Assembly: GCF_001693755.1 (NCBI RefSeq)
Contig: NZ_LYST01000021.1
Coordinates: forward strand, 19,352 to 83,351
DNA from: Gilliamella sp. wkB171
GTDB lineage: Bacteria; Pseudomonadota; Gammaproteobacteria; Enterobacterales; Orbaceae
DNA: 64,000 nucleotides
Direction of reading: 5' to 3'
Shown here: piece after piece, positions 8,983-18,882 of the stretch
Layout: every line of letters starts with the position of its first letter
Position numbering within the stretch: the stretch's first letter is position 1
Made by a program: the position numbers and the translations under genes
The notes under the pieces: model-generated
What the model was told of the DNA's origin: nothing
Databases searched by the model: none
Seen by the model: the letters and a program-made list of their open reading frames with translations, nothing else

Positions 8983-9018
8983 TCTATAATCGCCAAAAAC
9001 TGCACAAAATTATTAAAG

Positions 9019-9044
9019 AACGGCTCAATCATCCTAGAGCCGTT
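9019..9044 (+). terminator. Terminator of the Tm-1-like operon
   Basis: An 8-bp stem AACGGCTC/GAGCCGTT with a 10-base loop, 36 bases past the stop at 8982 and followed by ACTTTAA. Probable intrinsic terminator. Confidence 0.6.
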
Positions 9045-9215
9045 ACTTTAACATTAAATACCTCAAGCAATATTCTTTATAAAATACGTATAGCCATAGT
9101 ACCCAAAAGATCGAGATAAAGATTCAATCAAATTTGATAAAATAATTGATAACAGATAAAAGGCCAAGTATAACTACACATAATAACTTGATTTAACTTC
9201 GTATAAAGGTAGCAA

Positions 9216-9500
9216 ATGCTAGACATTCTTAATTTTATTGAATCATATCAGAAACATCATTCTGTATTTGATCGAAAGTTAGCGTTAATAAAACAGTTAA
9301 TTATTTATCTCGATAAACATGATTTTCAAGGTCATATTGACAACATTTTGCCCATTTTGGATCAGCACACCGGTTACAGTGAATTCCGAATCATGAATGA
9401 TTGTGAATCGAACAATCCGAATTTATGGATAGAATACCAATATCATGGCAAACATATTCGACTTAGTCCTGGCGATATTGTCATTACCATGAAAAAATGA
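9216..9500 (+). CDS. Hypothetical small protein
   Basis: A 94-residue soluble protein that I do not recognise. It is mostly helical in its first 50 residues (FIESYQKHHSVFDRKLALIK, then YLDKHDFQGHIDNILPIL), followed by a short strand-rich C-terminus (WIEYQYHGKHIRLSPGDIVITMKK). The AAAGGT ribosome site, the codon use and an intrinsic terminator overlapping its stop codon support it as a real, monocistronic gene. No function can be proposed. Confidence 0.65.
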   Translation: MLDILNFIESYQKHHSVFDRKLALIKQLIIYLDKHDFQGHIDNILPILDQHTGYSEFRIMNDCESNNPNLWIEYQYHGKHIRLSPGDIVITMKK

Positions 9501-9526
9501 TATCAATGCTAAGTGATATCATTTTT
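9493..9526 (+). terminator. Intrinsic terminator overlapping the stop of the small hypothetical gene
   Basis: A 13-bp stem, AAAAATGATATCA (9493-9505) with TGATATCATTTTT (9514-9526), loop of 8, ending in five Ts. The left arm includes the TGA stop of the preceding gene. Confidence 0.75.
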
Positions 9527-9633
9527 CATAAATTTATAATGATTTTTTAATTTATTTAATCATAGATAATGAAATTAAAAATGATAAAAACCATTACGTT
9601 GATAATGTCATCGCAAATGAGTGAGTCATTCAA

Positions 9634-10524
9634 TTAAGAATTAACTTGACTATCATGGATTTCAACAACGAGCACATTACCTTCATCTTTTAGGAAAGAT
9701 TCATCATTATTTGGTGCGCGTAGAGACATCATTTTGTCATCGCCACATTCCATTGTATCGCCCGCAACCATGGTTGCACCACTTTCACGTAAATAATTGA
9801 GCACATTACTAAATAACGTAAAGTAGTATTCGCTTTCATCATGACTTTTCGCTAATACAGCAAAATCTGGCAGCCCAAATGCATCGGCACCATAGGTACG
9901 CATCCAGACACCGTCGACGTTTTCTACTTGATATTTAACAAACCCACAGAACAATGTTGGTAAAGAAGTGGATAGTAAATCAATTCCATCTTCATCAGTA
10001 ACTAATTCTAACAGTGATTCAATTGGGAAAGAAGTATGAGCTTGCTCATTTATGACGGCTAACGCATTAAACGTTGCAAAACTTGCTGCTAAACGCGCCA
10101 ATGCTAAATATTGTTCGAGGACATCTTGCTCATAGCCTTTATAAAATAACATTAAATGACTATCGTGATGACGAACTTGTTCTTTGATATCTTGGCTATA
10201 ATGTGCTGAGGCAATACAAGGCTCTAACGCATTGGCAGGATAAGGATGATTCATACCAATTAATTGAATAACATGTTTATCCCAACCAATTAACAAGTAA
10301 CATCCTCCATCTAATTGCTCGAATGGTGTTTCATATTGAATATTTTTTATTGAAGGATCTATCTTAAGTAGCGCTTCTTTTAATTGATTTTTATCAAAAT
10401 CCAATTTGCCCTTAAACAAAACACTTAGGCTTATGGCATTGTCAATATTTGGATTAGCCACTAATGTGCCACTCTCTAACATTGATTTGTTTTTTTTACC
10501 AAAAAGACGTGAAAAAAAATTCAT
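9634..10524 (-). CDS. DUF4261-like protein (paralogue 1)
   Basis: A 296-residue protein with an N-terminal MNFFSRLFGKK, a basic-hydrophobic start seen in many small-domain bacterial proteins, then an alpha/beta domain. The C-terminal half carries GVWMRTYGADAFGLPDFAVLA and MVAGDTMECG, which I associate with DUF4261. Function unknown. The neighbouring gene at 10598 encodes a clear paralogue with the same motifs in the same order (GICMRTYGAGQLGFPDFAAFA), transcribed in the same direction 73 bases upstream. A GGAAGG ribosome site precedes the ATG. The DUF number is from memory; the paralogy is seen directly. Confidence 0.7.
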   Translation of the reverse strand: MNFFSRLFGKKNKSMLESGTLVANPNIDNAISLSVLFKGKLDFDKNQLKEALLKIDPSIKNIQYETPFEQLDGGCYLLIGWDKHVIQLIGMNHPYPANALEPCIASAHYSQDIKEQVRHHDSHLMLFYKGYEQDVLEQYLALARLAASFATFNALAVINEQAHTSFPIESLLELVTDEDGIDLLSTSLPTLFCGFVKYQVENVDGVWMRTYGADAFGLPDFAVLAKSHDESEYYFTLFSNVLNYLRESGATMVAGDTMECGDDKMMSLRAPNNDESFLKDEGNVLVVEIHDSQVNS

Positions 10525-10597
10525 TGATACCTTCCTTTATCATATACAATCAAAAAATAAGCACTAAATTGTCATTAGTGCAGGATGTTATTGAGAA

Positions 10598-11479
10598 TTA
10601 TACTTTACGATATTGCGCCACTAATACCAAACTTCCATCTTTTAAAAAGCCCTCTTCTGCTGAGGGTTCACGCAAAAGCATTATTTTACCGCGATCATCT
10701 TCGATAGTATGCCCTGCTGCTATTTCTGCATGAGTCTGATGCAAATACAATAATAACTTATTGAATATATTTAGGTATTTATCAGTTTCATCAAAACTTT
10801 CAGCAAACGCAGCAAAATCGGGAAATCCTAGCTGACCAGCACCATAAGTTCGCATACAGATGCCAGTATGAATATCTACTTTCATGGCTTTAAAACCGAC
10901 AAAAAATAGGGGTAAACATTCACAAAGTAATTCAATCCCATTATCACTCTCGACTAACGCACTAACCACATGAGTTGACAAAATAGTATGTGCCTTTAGG
11001 TTAAGTAGCCCTACCATATTAAAATGTTCAAAGCCAATAGCAAATTGCGTTAATATCAAATACTGTTTAATAAGATCGTCTTCATAACCATGATAAGAGA
11101 TTATAATATGGCTATTATGATTTTTAATCGTTTGAATTAAATCTTGATTATCCTTGGCAAATTCAATACTTTGCTTTACTACCTCGGGTGAGCAAGCCGT
11201 ATCAAAACCAACAACTTTAATTAAATGTTGGTTCCAACTCGCTAAAGCATTAAATGCTTCACCCTTGCCACAAGGCAAAGACTGGAACTTGACTTTCTTC
11301 ATTGAAGAATCAACTTTGCCTAGAGATCGAGTTAATTTATTGAAATCAAAAGAGAGAGTACGATCAACTAAAATAGTTAATGAAAGCGGATTTTTTATAG
11401 CGGAATTTTCAATGATCACACTGTCTGATTGCGCTACATTACTTTTTTTAAAAGTAAACAGTCTAGACAAAATACTCAT
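10598..11479 (-). CDS. DUF4261-like protein (paralogue 2)
   Basis: A 293-residue paralogue of the downstream gene. Shared features are MSILSRLFTFKK at the N-terminus, the HNSHIIISYHGYEDDLIKQYL block (the counterpart reads HDSHLMLFYKGYEQDVLEQYL), MRTYGA-x-LGFPDFA, and a C-terminal FLKDGSLVLV. The two genes probably arose by tandem duplication and then diverged to roughly 30-40 percent identity as judged by eye. No membrane segment or export signal is seen. Both are probably cotranscribed from upstream of 11479. Confidence 0.7.
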   Translation of the reverse strand: MSILSRLFTFKKSNVAQSDSVIIENSAIKNPLSLTILVDRTLSFDFNKLTRSLGKVDSSMKKVKFQSLPCGKGEAFNALASWNQHLIKVVGFDTACSPEVVKQSIEFAKDNQDLIQTIKNHNSHIIISYHGYEDDLIKQYLILTQFAIGFEHFNMVGLLNLKAHTILSTHVVSALVESDNGIELLCECLPLFFVGFKAMKVDIHTGICMRTYGAGQLGFPDFAAFAESFDETDKYLNIFNKLLLYLHQTHAEIAAGHTIEDDRGKIMLLREPSAEEGFLKDGSLVLVAQYRKV

Positions 11480-11607
11480 GAAAATTTCCTAATACATTGT
11501 TGTGTTATAACATTATTTATAACAAAATATGACTTTAATCATTTTATGTATACATTATATTATTTATCTATTTTTTTCAAATAGTATCGTTTTTTTCAAC
11601 AACAACT

Positions 11608-12510
11608 TTACCACTGTACATGTTCAAGCTCACTGATTAAAAAGTCGATTAAGCAACGAGTACGAAGTGGTAATAATTTACGGCTTGGATACATTGCATA
11701 AATATTATAATCTTCAACATAATAATTAGTTAAAACCGAAACTAACTGGCCGGCTTTAACATCTTGACCAATAATGAAGTCTGGCTGCTTTGAAATACCA
11801 CCACCTTGAAGTATTATTTGTCGGCATGTATCGCCATTATTACAATAGACATTTGCACTCAAATTTACCGAATAACAGCGATTATTTTGATAAAAATTCC
11901 ATTGCTCTTTTTTTGCCCAGTGACTGTACATAATAATTTTATGTTGTTTAAGATCATCTGGATTAATTGGCATGCCATAATGAGCAATATAATTAGGAGA
12001 AGCGGCTACAATCATTTTAGTTGTAGCTAATTTACGACTAATTAAAGAAGAATTGTCTAAATTACCAATTCGAATAGCTAGGTCATATCCCTCTTCCAAT
12101 AAGTTAACAAAGCGATCTGATAGAGTGATATCTAAAATGATTTGAGGATATTTTTTGCTAAATTTTTGCCATAATGGTGCTAAATGCAAAACACCAAAAC
12201 TAACAGGAACATTAACGCGTAAAATACCTTGTGGGCTAGCTTGCTTTAAACTCAGACTTTCTTCTGCTTCTAGTGTAGCATTAATAATGGCTTTTGCTTG
12301 CCAGTAAAAGGTTTGTCCTTCATTAGTTACAACCATATTACGTGTTGTACGTTGTAATAATCTTACTTGTAGGCGATCTTCTAAAGCTTGAATATAACGC
12401 GATACCGCTTGTTTAGACAAATTTAATTTACCCGCTGCTTCAATAAAACTGTTACAATCAACAACGGTGACAAAAACTGTCATCTCCAAAAATTTATTTG
12501 ATTTATTCAT
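11608..12510 (-). CDS. LysR-family transcriptional regulator
   Basis: A 300-residue LysR-type regulator. The winged HTH occupies residues 1-65 (NSFIEAAGKLNLSKQAVSRYI followed by LEDRLQVRLLQRTTR). The substrate-binding region begins near residue 90 (GILRVNVPVSFG) and ends in the region of the YNIYAMYPSRKLLPLRTRCLIDFL motif typical of the CrgA/AaeR/DmlR-like subgroup. It is divergent from the doxX-like gene starting at 12651, a layout in which LysR regulators often control the neighbour. The effector is unknown. Confidence 0.88.
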   Translation of the reverse strand: MNKSNKFLEMTVFVTVVDCNSFIEAAGKLNLSKQAVSRYIQALEDRLQVRLLQRTTRNMVVTNEGQTFYWQAKAIINATLEAEESLSLKQASPQGILRVNVPVSFGVLHLAPLWQKFSKKYPQIILDITLSDRFVNLLEEGYDLAIRIGNLDNSSLISRKLATTKMIVAASPNYIAHYGMPINPDDLKQHKIIMYSHWAKKEQWNFYQNNRCYSVNLSANVYCNNGDTCRQIILQGGGISKQPDFIIGQDVKAGQLVSVLTNYYVEDYNIYAMYPSRKLLPLRTRCLIDFLISELEHVQW

Positions 12511-12650
12511 CCATTTTCACCTAGTCAAGTAATTGTTCCACTTAATGAGACAATAAGTCACATAATAGCTTATTTATCTACAAATAAATAACTATTATGA
12601 TGAACTTACCATTTAAATGATAATAATTGTTAACATATAGGAAAAATAAA

Positions 12651-13064
12651 ATGAAACAATATCGAATTGATTTAGCCTCACTTATTTTACGCATTACGCT
12701 TGGTGTCATGTTTTTAGCGCATGGTTTTACTAAATTAGTTGTGTTTACCCCTGCGGGCACAGCCCAATACTTTGAGTCACTTGGTTTTCCGGGTTTTGTG
12801 GGGTATTTAACTATTTTGTTTGAAATTGGGAGTGGTGTTTTATTATTGTTAGGGATCTTAACACGCTTAGTCAGCTTTTTAGCCGTAATTCAGATGGTTG
12901 TTATTACTTATATTCATTCAGCAAATGGATGGATGTTTACTAATACGGGTGGCGGCTTTGAATATCCTGCATTTATGGCAATGACAGCATTAAGTTTATT
13001 GCTATTAGGTACTGGATGCTTTAGCCTTTTACCTAAAAGGTATAAATTAATCAATCAGCTATAA
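12651..13064 (+). CDS. DoxX-family inner-membrane protein
   Basis: A 137-residue DoxX-like protein with four predicted membrane helices. It shows the family pattern LILRITLGVMFLAHGFTKL at residues 10-28, YFESLGFPGFVGYLTILFEIGSGVLLLLG in the middle, and a PAFMAMTALSLLLLG final helix. The ATG at 12651 is chosen over 12627 because the TAGGA ribosome site lies just before it and because DoxX proteins begin a few residues before the first helix. Members are linked to redox or thiosulfate handling in other organisms, but no specific role is known here. Probably regulated by the divergent LysR protein. Confidence 0.85.
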   Translation: MKQYRIDLASLILRITLGVMFLAHGFTKLVVFTPAGTAQYFESLGFPGFVGYLTILFEIGSGVLLLLGILTRLVSFLAVIQMVVITYIHSANGWMFTNTGGGFEYPAFMAMTALSLLLLGTGCFSLLPKRYKLINQL

Positions 13065-13183
13065 AAATCAAACAATAAATTAAAAAGTTAATAAGAAAAA
13101 ACAGGGGGAAAGGCAAAATTAAGCAACAAGCTTATTGCCTTTCCTAATACAGTTAGATGAAAATATTAAAAAAATTAATTTAC

Positions 13184-13503
13184 GCTCATCTCTTCAATAA
13201 TAGCGCTAACAATTTTGTGTGCTTTGTGTGCTTTTTTTAATCACTTTACCACGTTGTTCATGCCCAATTACTGTGGGCAATATCATGGGACAATTTAAGC
13301 TTAATTGCTTAGGTTTATCCCCCTTATGTTACCGCGTTATTATAATAATTTTTTTGATTTACTGTGGTTAGCCAATCATAAAAATTGACAGTTGAAACAT
13401 CGATATAATTTATCCCAAACTTTGCATCATAACCCTACTTGGGATAAATACGATAAATCGTATCGTTAGAAAAAAGACTAACCGCTACTTTGTTTACATG
13501 CAT
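13184..13503 (-). pseudogene. Possible decayed gene downstream of a membrane-protein gene
   Basis: The 450-base gap between doxX and the gene at 13515 contains a protein-like minus-strand reading broken by stops and frameshifts. From an ATG at 13503 one reads MHVNKVAVSLFSNDTIYRIYP, then a stop, then KFGINYIDVSTVNFYDWL in the same frame, and further on in other frames PMILPTVIGHEQRGKVIKK and AHKAHKIVSAIIEEMSV. These pieces have natural amino-acid composition, unlike random AT-rich translation. I do not recognise the family. A 10-bp stem (GGAAAGGCAA 13107-13116 with TTGCCTTTCC 13135-13144) beyond it may be a terminator shared with doxX. Confidence 0.35.
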
Positions 13504-13514
13504 TATTTAGAAGT

Positions 13515-14072
13515 TTACTCAATCATAGTAGGGATAATCAGATAAACAGGCCAAAAACATGTAGACAAAAACGGTAAGATAAAATAGATCACATCAAAAA
13601 ATTTCTGTTTTTTACCTTGGTACGTTTTTCTATGTAATTGATAATATCGAATTGCAAAGGCAAAAAGAATGCCTGTCGTTGGAAATAATAAAAGCGAAAA
13701 TTCCCTATAACATAGACTATATGATAACCATCCAATGATAATTAATGTCGCAACTTGAGTACAACGATACAAATCAACTTTATAGTTATTAGATTTATTT
13801 AACCTGTGAGCACGATGGTATCGAATTATGATCGGAAAAAGAATAGTAAAAATGGATAACAGTACTAATACCATCACACCAATATCCATATAGATATAAT
13901 CAAACATGTCAAAGTAAATTAAACCAATAAAAATGACTAAACAATATTTAACAAACCAATGATATCTAATCCCAAAAAACAAAAAAGCACTTAAATACGG
14001 TAAATAAAAGAAAGGAAACATAAATAACCATACAAATATATAGCTATCGGTATGATCTGAAGGATGCAACAT
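13515..14072 (-). CDS. Hypothetical integral membrane protein
   Basis: A 185-residue, very hydrophobic protein with about five or six predicted membrane helices, for example FVWLFMFPFFYLPYLSAFLF near the N-terminus, LVIFIGLIYF, VMVLVLLSIFTILFPIII, and FFDVIYFILPFLSTCFW near the C-terminus. Tyr and Phe are abundant. A short basic loop (RYHRAHRLNKSNNYK) is probably cytoplasmic. I do not recognise the family and see no catalytic motif. It lies convergent to doxX, downstream (minus strand) of an isochorismatase-like gene 122 bases away. Confidence 0.6.
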   Translation of the reverse strand: MLHPSDHTDSYIFVWLFMFPFFYLPYLSAFLFFGIRYHWFVKYCLVIFIGLIYFDMFDYIYMDIGVMVLVLLSIFTILFPIIIRYHRAHRLNKSNNYKVDLYRCTQVATLIIIGWLSYSLCYREFSLLLFPTTGILFAFAIRYYQLHRKTYQGKKQKFFDVIYFILPFLSTCFWPVYLIIPTMIE

Positions 14073-14194
14073 GACTAATTCTTATAACAAATAACCTATT
14101 TTCATATAGTTAAATTATATCACATTGCAAATAAACAATAAAATTCAATAGAAGCATCAAAAGAATCGATTTAATGATTATTTATTCTATAACT

Positions 14195-14746
14195 TTAACT
14201 AATCTGAATAAACTTTTTACAACTCATTACAGATGCAAAATTCATTAAAGCAGACATAAAACTGTTATGGACAGTTTTAGCCGGTATCAATTCACCATTG
14301 AACTCAAGATCCCGAGTAGTACAAGCATCATCAATCAATATTGGTTGATAACCTAATTCGCTGGCACAACGTGTCGTGGAGTCAATACACATATGACTCA
14401 TCATGCCACAAATAACTAATTGTTTAACATTTTGCTGCTGTAATTTTTGTTGTAAATCGGTTTGAAAAAAACTATTTGGATAAGACTTTTGTATAATTTG
14501 CTTATATTGATTGCTCGAAGCTAGCAAATCTGGGTGAATTTCGGCACCATGACTCCCTTTGGCAAAAAAAGTTGCATTAGGATCTAATTTAATATGTTGA
14601 ATATAAAAAATGGGTAAGCCATTTTCGGTAAAATATTTTTGTATTGTTAAGATGTTGTTTAGAACACGTTCAGTATCAACTAATGTAAATTTACCTTGCG
14701 GAAAATAGTCATTTTGTACATCAATAATTACTAATCCTTGTTTCAC
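14195..14746 (-). CDS. Isochorismatase-like cysteine hydrolase
   Basis: A 183-residue member of the isochorismatase/nicotinamidase-like hydrolases. The catalytic triad is readable as D9 (VIIDVQNDY), K87 (IQKSYPNSF) and C120 (GMMSHMCIDSTTR), with the conserved cis-peptide region just before the cysteine. Such enzymes cleave amides, ureas or vinyl ethers; the substrate is not evident. The length matches the small single-domain class (about 180). The Lrp-type regulator at 14854 is divergent, 107 bases away, and is the likely regulator. Confidence 0.88.
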   Translation of the reverse strand: MKQGLVIIDVQNDYFPQGKFTLVDTERVLNNILTIQKYFTENGLPIFYIQHIKLDPNATFFAKGSHGAEIHPDLLASSNQYKQIIQKSYPNSFFQTDLQQKLQQQNVKQLVICGMMSHMCIDSTTRCASELGYQPILIDDACTTRDLEFNGELIPAKTVHNSFMSALMNFASVMSCKKFIQIS

Positions 14747-14853
14747 TGTTTTCTCCTGTCATTGTTTTATACAACTAAATTATGCGATAATTTGTCATTG
14801 CCGAACATAGTGTATTGAAAGCATTTAGATAAATTAACTTTCAGCGTGAAAAA

Positions 14854-15246
14854 ATGGATAAAAAAGATCGAGCTATTTTAAATGAACTTAAAAATAACAG
14901 TCGACAATCCTGGAAAGAGATTGGTGAAAAAATCTATCTGTCTGGTCAAGCAGTAGGTCAACGAGTAGTAGAGTTACAAATTAAAGGTATCATTGAAAAA
15001 TTTACAATCAAAGAAAAAACCAAACATCTGCAATTCATCACTATTTACATGAACACGAATCAATTTGAATCTTTCGAGCAGCTAATTAAATCTTATCACG
15101 AAATAATTGAATTTTATAAAATTACTGGAGATGGCTGTTATTTTATAAAAAGTTGTTTTGATACCCAAGCACTAACAACTTTTTTAGAAAAATTAGAATA
15201 TTTTTGTCGTTATAAGGTCAGTCACCAGCTAAAAAATATTATATAA
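14854..15246 (+). CDS. Lrp/AsnC-family transcriptional regulator
   Basis: A 130-residue Lrp/AsnC-type regulator. The N-terminal HTH is clear (MDKKDRAILNELKNNSRQSW, then IYLSGQAVGQRVVELQIKGII), followed by a short linker and a RAM-like effector domain (TIYMNTNQFESFEQLI; YKITGDGCYFIKSCFDT). It is shorter than E. coli Lrp (164) or AsnC (152), mainly at the C-terminus, but the ending is natural and a terminator follows. It is divergent from an isochorismatase-like hydrolase that it probably regulates. Confidence 0.85.
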   Translation: MDKKDRAILNELKNNSRQSWKEIGEKIYLSGQAVGQRVVELQIKGIIEKFTIKEKTKHLQFITIYMNTNQFESFEQLIKSYHEIIEFYKITGDGCYFIKSCFDTQALTTFLEKLEYFCRYKVSHQLKNII

Positions 15247-15346
15247 AATGGTCATGTTTATTCACACTAAACATGTCAAATCGACCTTAAAGTAAATTTT
15301 TTTTAGATTTTTTTGATCAAAACTAAAAAAACAGTTGCCAGTAAGC

Positions 15347-15377
15347 AAAAACTGTTATATTTTGTACAACAGTTTTT
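15347..15377 (+). terminator. Terminator after the Lrp-type gene
   Basis: A 10-bp stem, AAAAACTGTT (15347-15356) with AACAGTTTTT (15368-15377), 11-base loop, ending in T5. It sits between the Lrp-type gene and the his leader and should insulate the his operon. Confidence 0.65.
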
Positions 15378-15405
15378 ATAGTCAATTAAATTATTGGTTT
15401 ATTTT

Positions 15406-15459
15406 ATGAATTGTTTTTGCGCTTTAGTTATTAAACATCATCACCATCATCATTCCTGA
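15406..15459 (+). CDS. hisL: his operon leader peptide HisL
   Basis: A 17-codon peptide, MNCFCALVIKHHHHHHS, with six consecutive histidine codons (CAT CAT CAC CAT CAT CAT) just before the stop. This is the attenuator sensor of the his operon: ribosome stalling at the His run under histidine shortage favours an antiterminator. E. coli HisL is 16 residues with seven His. The peptide is followed by pairing segments and an intrinsic terminator ahead of hisG. It is too short for ordinary gene calling but unmistakable. Confidence 0.95.
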   Translation: MNCFCALVIKHHHHHHS

Positions 15460-15467
15460 ATAGTCTT

Positions 15468-15560
15468 CGGGCGATAGGTGCTGGAAGACATTTGATCTTC
15501 CGGTGATAACGCAAAAGCAAATAGAAAACCCTCGGAAGATCAAACTTCCGAGGGTTTTTT
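15468..15560 (+). promoter_or_regulatory. his attenuator: antiterminator and intrinsic terminator
   Basis: The terminator has a 10-bp GC-rich stem CCCTCGGAAG (15529-15538) with CTTCCGAGGG (15545-15554), extended by AAAA/TTTT and followed by TTTTTTG. The segment TTTGATCTTCCGG (15491-15503) is complementary to CGGAAGATCAAA in the 5' arm and loop of the terminator, so it can form the competing antiterminator. An earlier GGAAGA (15483-15488) can in turn pair with TCTTCC. This is the classic alternative-structure layout of histidine attenuation. Confidence 0.9.
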
Positions 15561-15600
15561 GTTTTTAGTTGATAAATTTTGGTTAAGTTGGAGAATAAAT

Positions 15601-16500
15601 ATGTTGGATAATTCACGTTTACGCATTGCTATGCAGAAATCGGGACGCTTAAGTGATGAGTCAAAAAAATTGCTTGCACAGTGTGGTATTAAAATTAATC
15701 TTCAAGAACAACGTCTAATTGCTTTTGCTGAAAATATGCCAATTGATATTTTACGTGTTCGTGATGACGATATACCTGGTTTGGTAATTGATGGAGTCGT
15801 AGATATTGGTATTGTTGGTGAAAACGTTTTAGAGGAAGAAGTACTCGACCGTCAAGCAGAAGGTGAAAATCCACAATATAAAAAATTACGTCGTTTAGAT
15901 TTTGGGGGCTGCCGTTTATCAATCGCCGCGCCGCGTGATTTTGACTATACTGGTCCTGAATGTTTAAATGATTTGCGAATTGCCACTACTTACCCACACT
16001 TATTGCGTCGTTATCTATCTCAGTACAACGTCAACTTTAAAACTTGCTTGCTAAATGGTTCGGTCGAAGTCGCACCACGCGCTGGGCTTGCCGATGTGAT
16101 TTGCGATCTTGTCTCTAGTGGCGCCACATTAGAAGCTAACGGTTTACAAGAAATTGAAATTATTTACCAATCTAAAGCGTGCCTGATTCAGCGACAAGGT
16201 GAAATGCCACAAGTCAAACAAGCCTTAATCGATAAAATAATGACACGCATTCAAGGTGTTATTCAAGCACGAGAATCAAAATATATAATGTTACATGCTC
16301 CAACTGAAGTGTTAGACCAAGTTGTCGCCCTGTTACCTGGTGCGGAAAATCCAACAATCCTCCCGTTGACGGGCGAACAAAATCGAGTTGCGTTGCACAT
16401 GGTTAGCAGTGAGTCACTGTTTTGGGAAACCATGGAAAAACTAAAAGCATTAGGCGCCAGCTCTATTCTGGTATTACCAATTGAAAAAATGATGGAGTAA
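15601..16500 (+). CDS. hisG: ATP phosphoribosyltransferase HisG
   Basis: First and feedback-regulated step of histidine synthesis: condenses ATP with PRPP to phosphoribosyl-ATP. The 299-residue product is the long hexameric form with its own C-terminal regulatory ACT-like domain (from about residue 225), so no HisZ is required. It aligns end to end with E. coli HisG, for example [32 protein letters not shown], the [16 protein letters not shown] loop that binds PRPP, and [13 protein letters not shown] at the end. The ATG at 15601 matches the family N-terminus, whereas 15559 would run back through the terminator. First structural gene after the attenuator. Confidence 0.97.
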   Translation: MLDNSRLRIAMQKSGRLSDESKKLLAQCGIKINLQEQRLIAFAENMPIDILRVRDDDIPGLVIDGVVDIGIVGENVLEEEVLDRQAEGENPQYKKLRRLDFGGCRLSIAAPRDFDYTGPECLNDLRIATTYPHLLRRYLSQYNVNFKTCLLNGSVEVAPRAGLADVICDLVSSGATLEANGLQEIEIIYQSKACLIQRQGEMPQVKQALIDKIMTRIQGVIQARESKYIMLHAPTEVLDQVVALLPGAENPTILPLTGEQNRVALHMVSSESLFWETMEKLKALGASSILVLPIEKMME

Positions 16501-16504
16501 TAAA

Positions 16505-17800
16505 ATGAAAATCTCATATTGGCAACAATGTTCAGATAAACAACAGCAAGCACTACTCATGCGACCTGCCATTGCTGCATCAGATACTATCAGTCAAGCT
16601 GTTACGACAATTTTAGAACAAGTAAAACAAGACGGTGATAAGGCGCTAATAGCACTTAGTAATAAATTTGATAAAGTCCAAATTAAACAAATAAAATTAA
16701 CTGAAGCTGAAATAAAAGCGGCAACTGCTCGAGTGAATCAAGAACTGAAACAAGCCATGCAGTTAGCTGTATCAAATATCAAAAAGTTCCATCAAGCCCA
16801 AGTTAAACCTGTCATCAATGTTGAAACGATGCCAGGCATAAAATGTCAACTAGTCACTCGACCCATTGATTCAGTAGGGTTATACATTCCAGGTGGTTCA
16901 GCCCCCTTATTTTCAACGGTATTAATGTTGGCCACTCCAGCAAAAATTGCCGGATGTCGTAAAGTAATTTTATGTTCGCCCCCCCCAATCGCTGACGAAA
17001 TTTTATATGCTGCTGAACTTTGTGGCATAAGTGAAATTTATCAATTAGGTGGAGCCCAAGCTATCGCGGCAATGGCATTTGGCACAGAATCAGTCCCTAA
17101 AGTTGATAAACTTTTTGGACCCGGTAATGCTTTTGTGACCGAAGCTAAACGCCAAGTGAGTCAACGCCTTGATGGTGCTGCTATTGATATGCCAGCAGGC
17201 CCTTCTGAGGTTTTAGTTATTGCTGATAGTTTGGCTAATCCAGCCTTTATCGCAGCCGATCTATTATCTCAAGCAGAGCATGGCCCGGATTCACAAGTGG
17301 TTTTGCTTACCCCTGATGAAAAAATCGCACAAGCAGTATCCACTGAAGTGGACAAACAACTTAGTACATTATCACGACATGAGATCGCCCAAAAAGCTTT
17401 ACAAGAAAGCCGTTTGATTGTGACTAAAGATTTAGAAGAATGTGTAACAATTAGTAATCGCTATGGGCCAGAACACTTAATTATACAAACCCGAAATGCA
17501 GATGACTTAGTTGATAAAATAAACAGTGCTGGATCAATCTTTTTAGGTGATTGGTCGCCGGAATCTGCTGGTGATTATGCATCGGGTACCAACCACGTAC
17601 TACCCACTTATGGTTACACAGCAACTTACTCAAGCCTTGGACTGGCTGATTTTCAAAAACGCATGACAGTGCAAAAACTCACTAAAGAAGGGTTGAAAGA
17701 AATTGGCCATGCTGTTGAACTCATGGCAGAAGCAGAGCAGCTTACCGCTCATAAACAAGCTGTTAGTTTACGATTAGCGACACTAAATACAACCAAGTAA
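16505..17800 (+). CDS. hisD: Histidinol dehydrogenase HisD
   Basis: Carries out the last two steps, NAD-dependent oxidation of L-histidinol to histidinal and then histidine. The protein has 431 residues (E. coli 434). Characteristic blocks are [68 protein letters not shown], and [10 protein letters not shown] with the catalytic Glu-His pair; a C-terminal [10 protein letters not shown] block also matches. It follows hisG after 4 bases. Confidence 0.97.
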   Translation: MKISYWQQCSDKQQQALLMRPAIAASDTISQAVTTILEQVKQDGDKALIALSNKFDKVQIKQIKLTEAEIKAATARVNQELKQAMQLAVSNIKKFHQAQVKPVINVETMPGIKCQLVTRPIDSVGLYIPGGSAPLFSTVLMLATPAKIAGCRKVILCSPPPIADEILYAAELCGISEIYQLGGAQAIAAMAFGTESVPKVDKLFGPGNAFVTEAKRQVSQRLDGAAIDMPAGPSEVLVIADSLANPAFIAADLLSQAEHGPDSQVVLLTPDEKIAQAVSTEVDKQLSTLSRHEIAQKALQESRLIVTKDLEECVTISNRYGPEHLIIQTRNADDLVDKINSAGSIFLGDWSPESAGDYASGTNHVLPTYGYTATYSSLGLADFQKRMTVQKLTKEGLKEIGHAVELMAEAEQLTAHKQAVSLRLATLNTTK

Positions 17801-17812
17801 AATTAGGGATAA

Positions 17813-18874
<1,062 letters not shown>

Positions 18875-18882
18875 GAGCAATA

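Noticed and set aside
15405..15616. Minus-strand ORF overlapping the his leader
   Set aside because: It is antisense to the leader and attenuator and shows no protein-like features.
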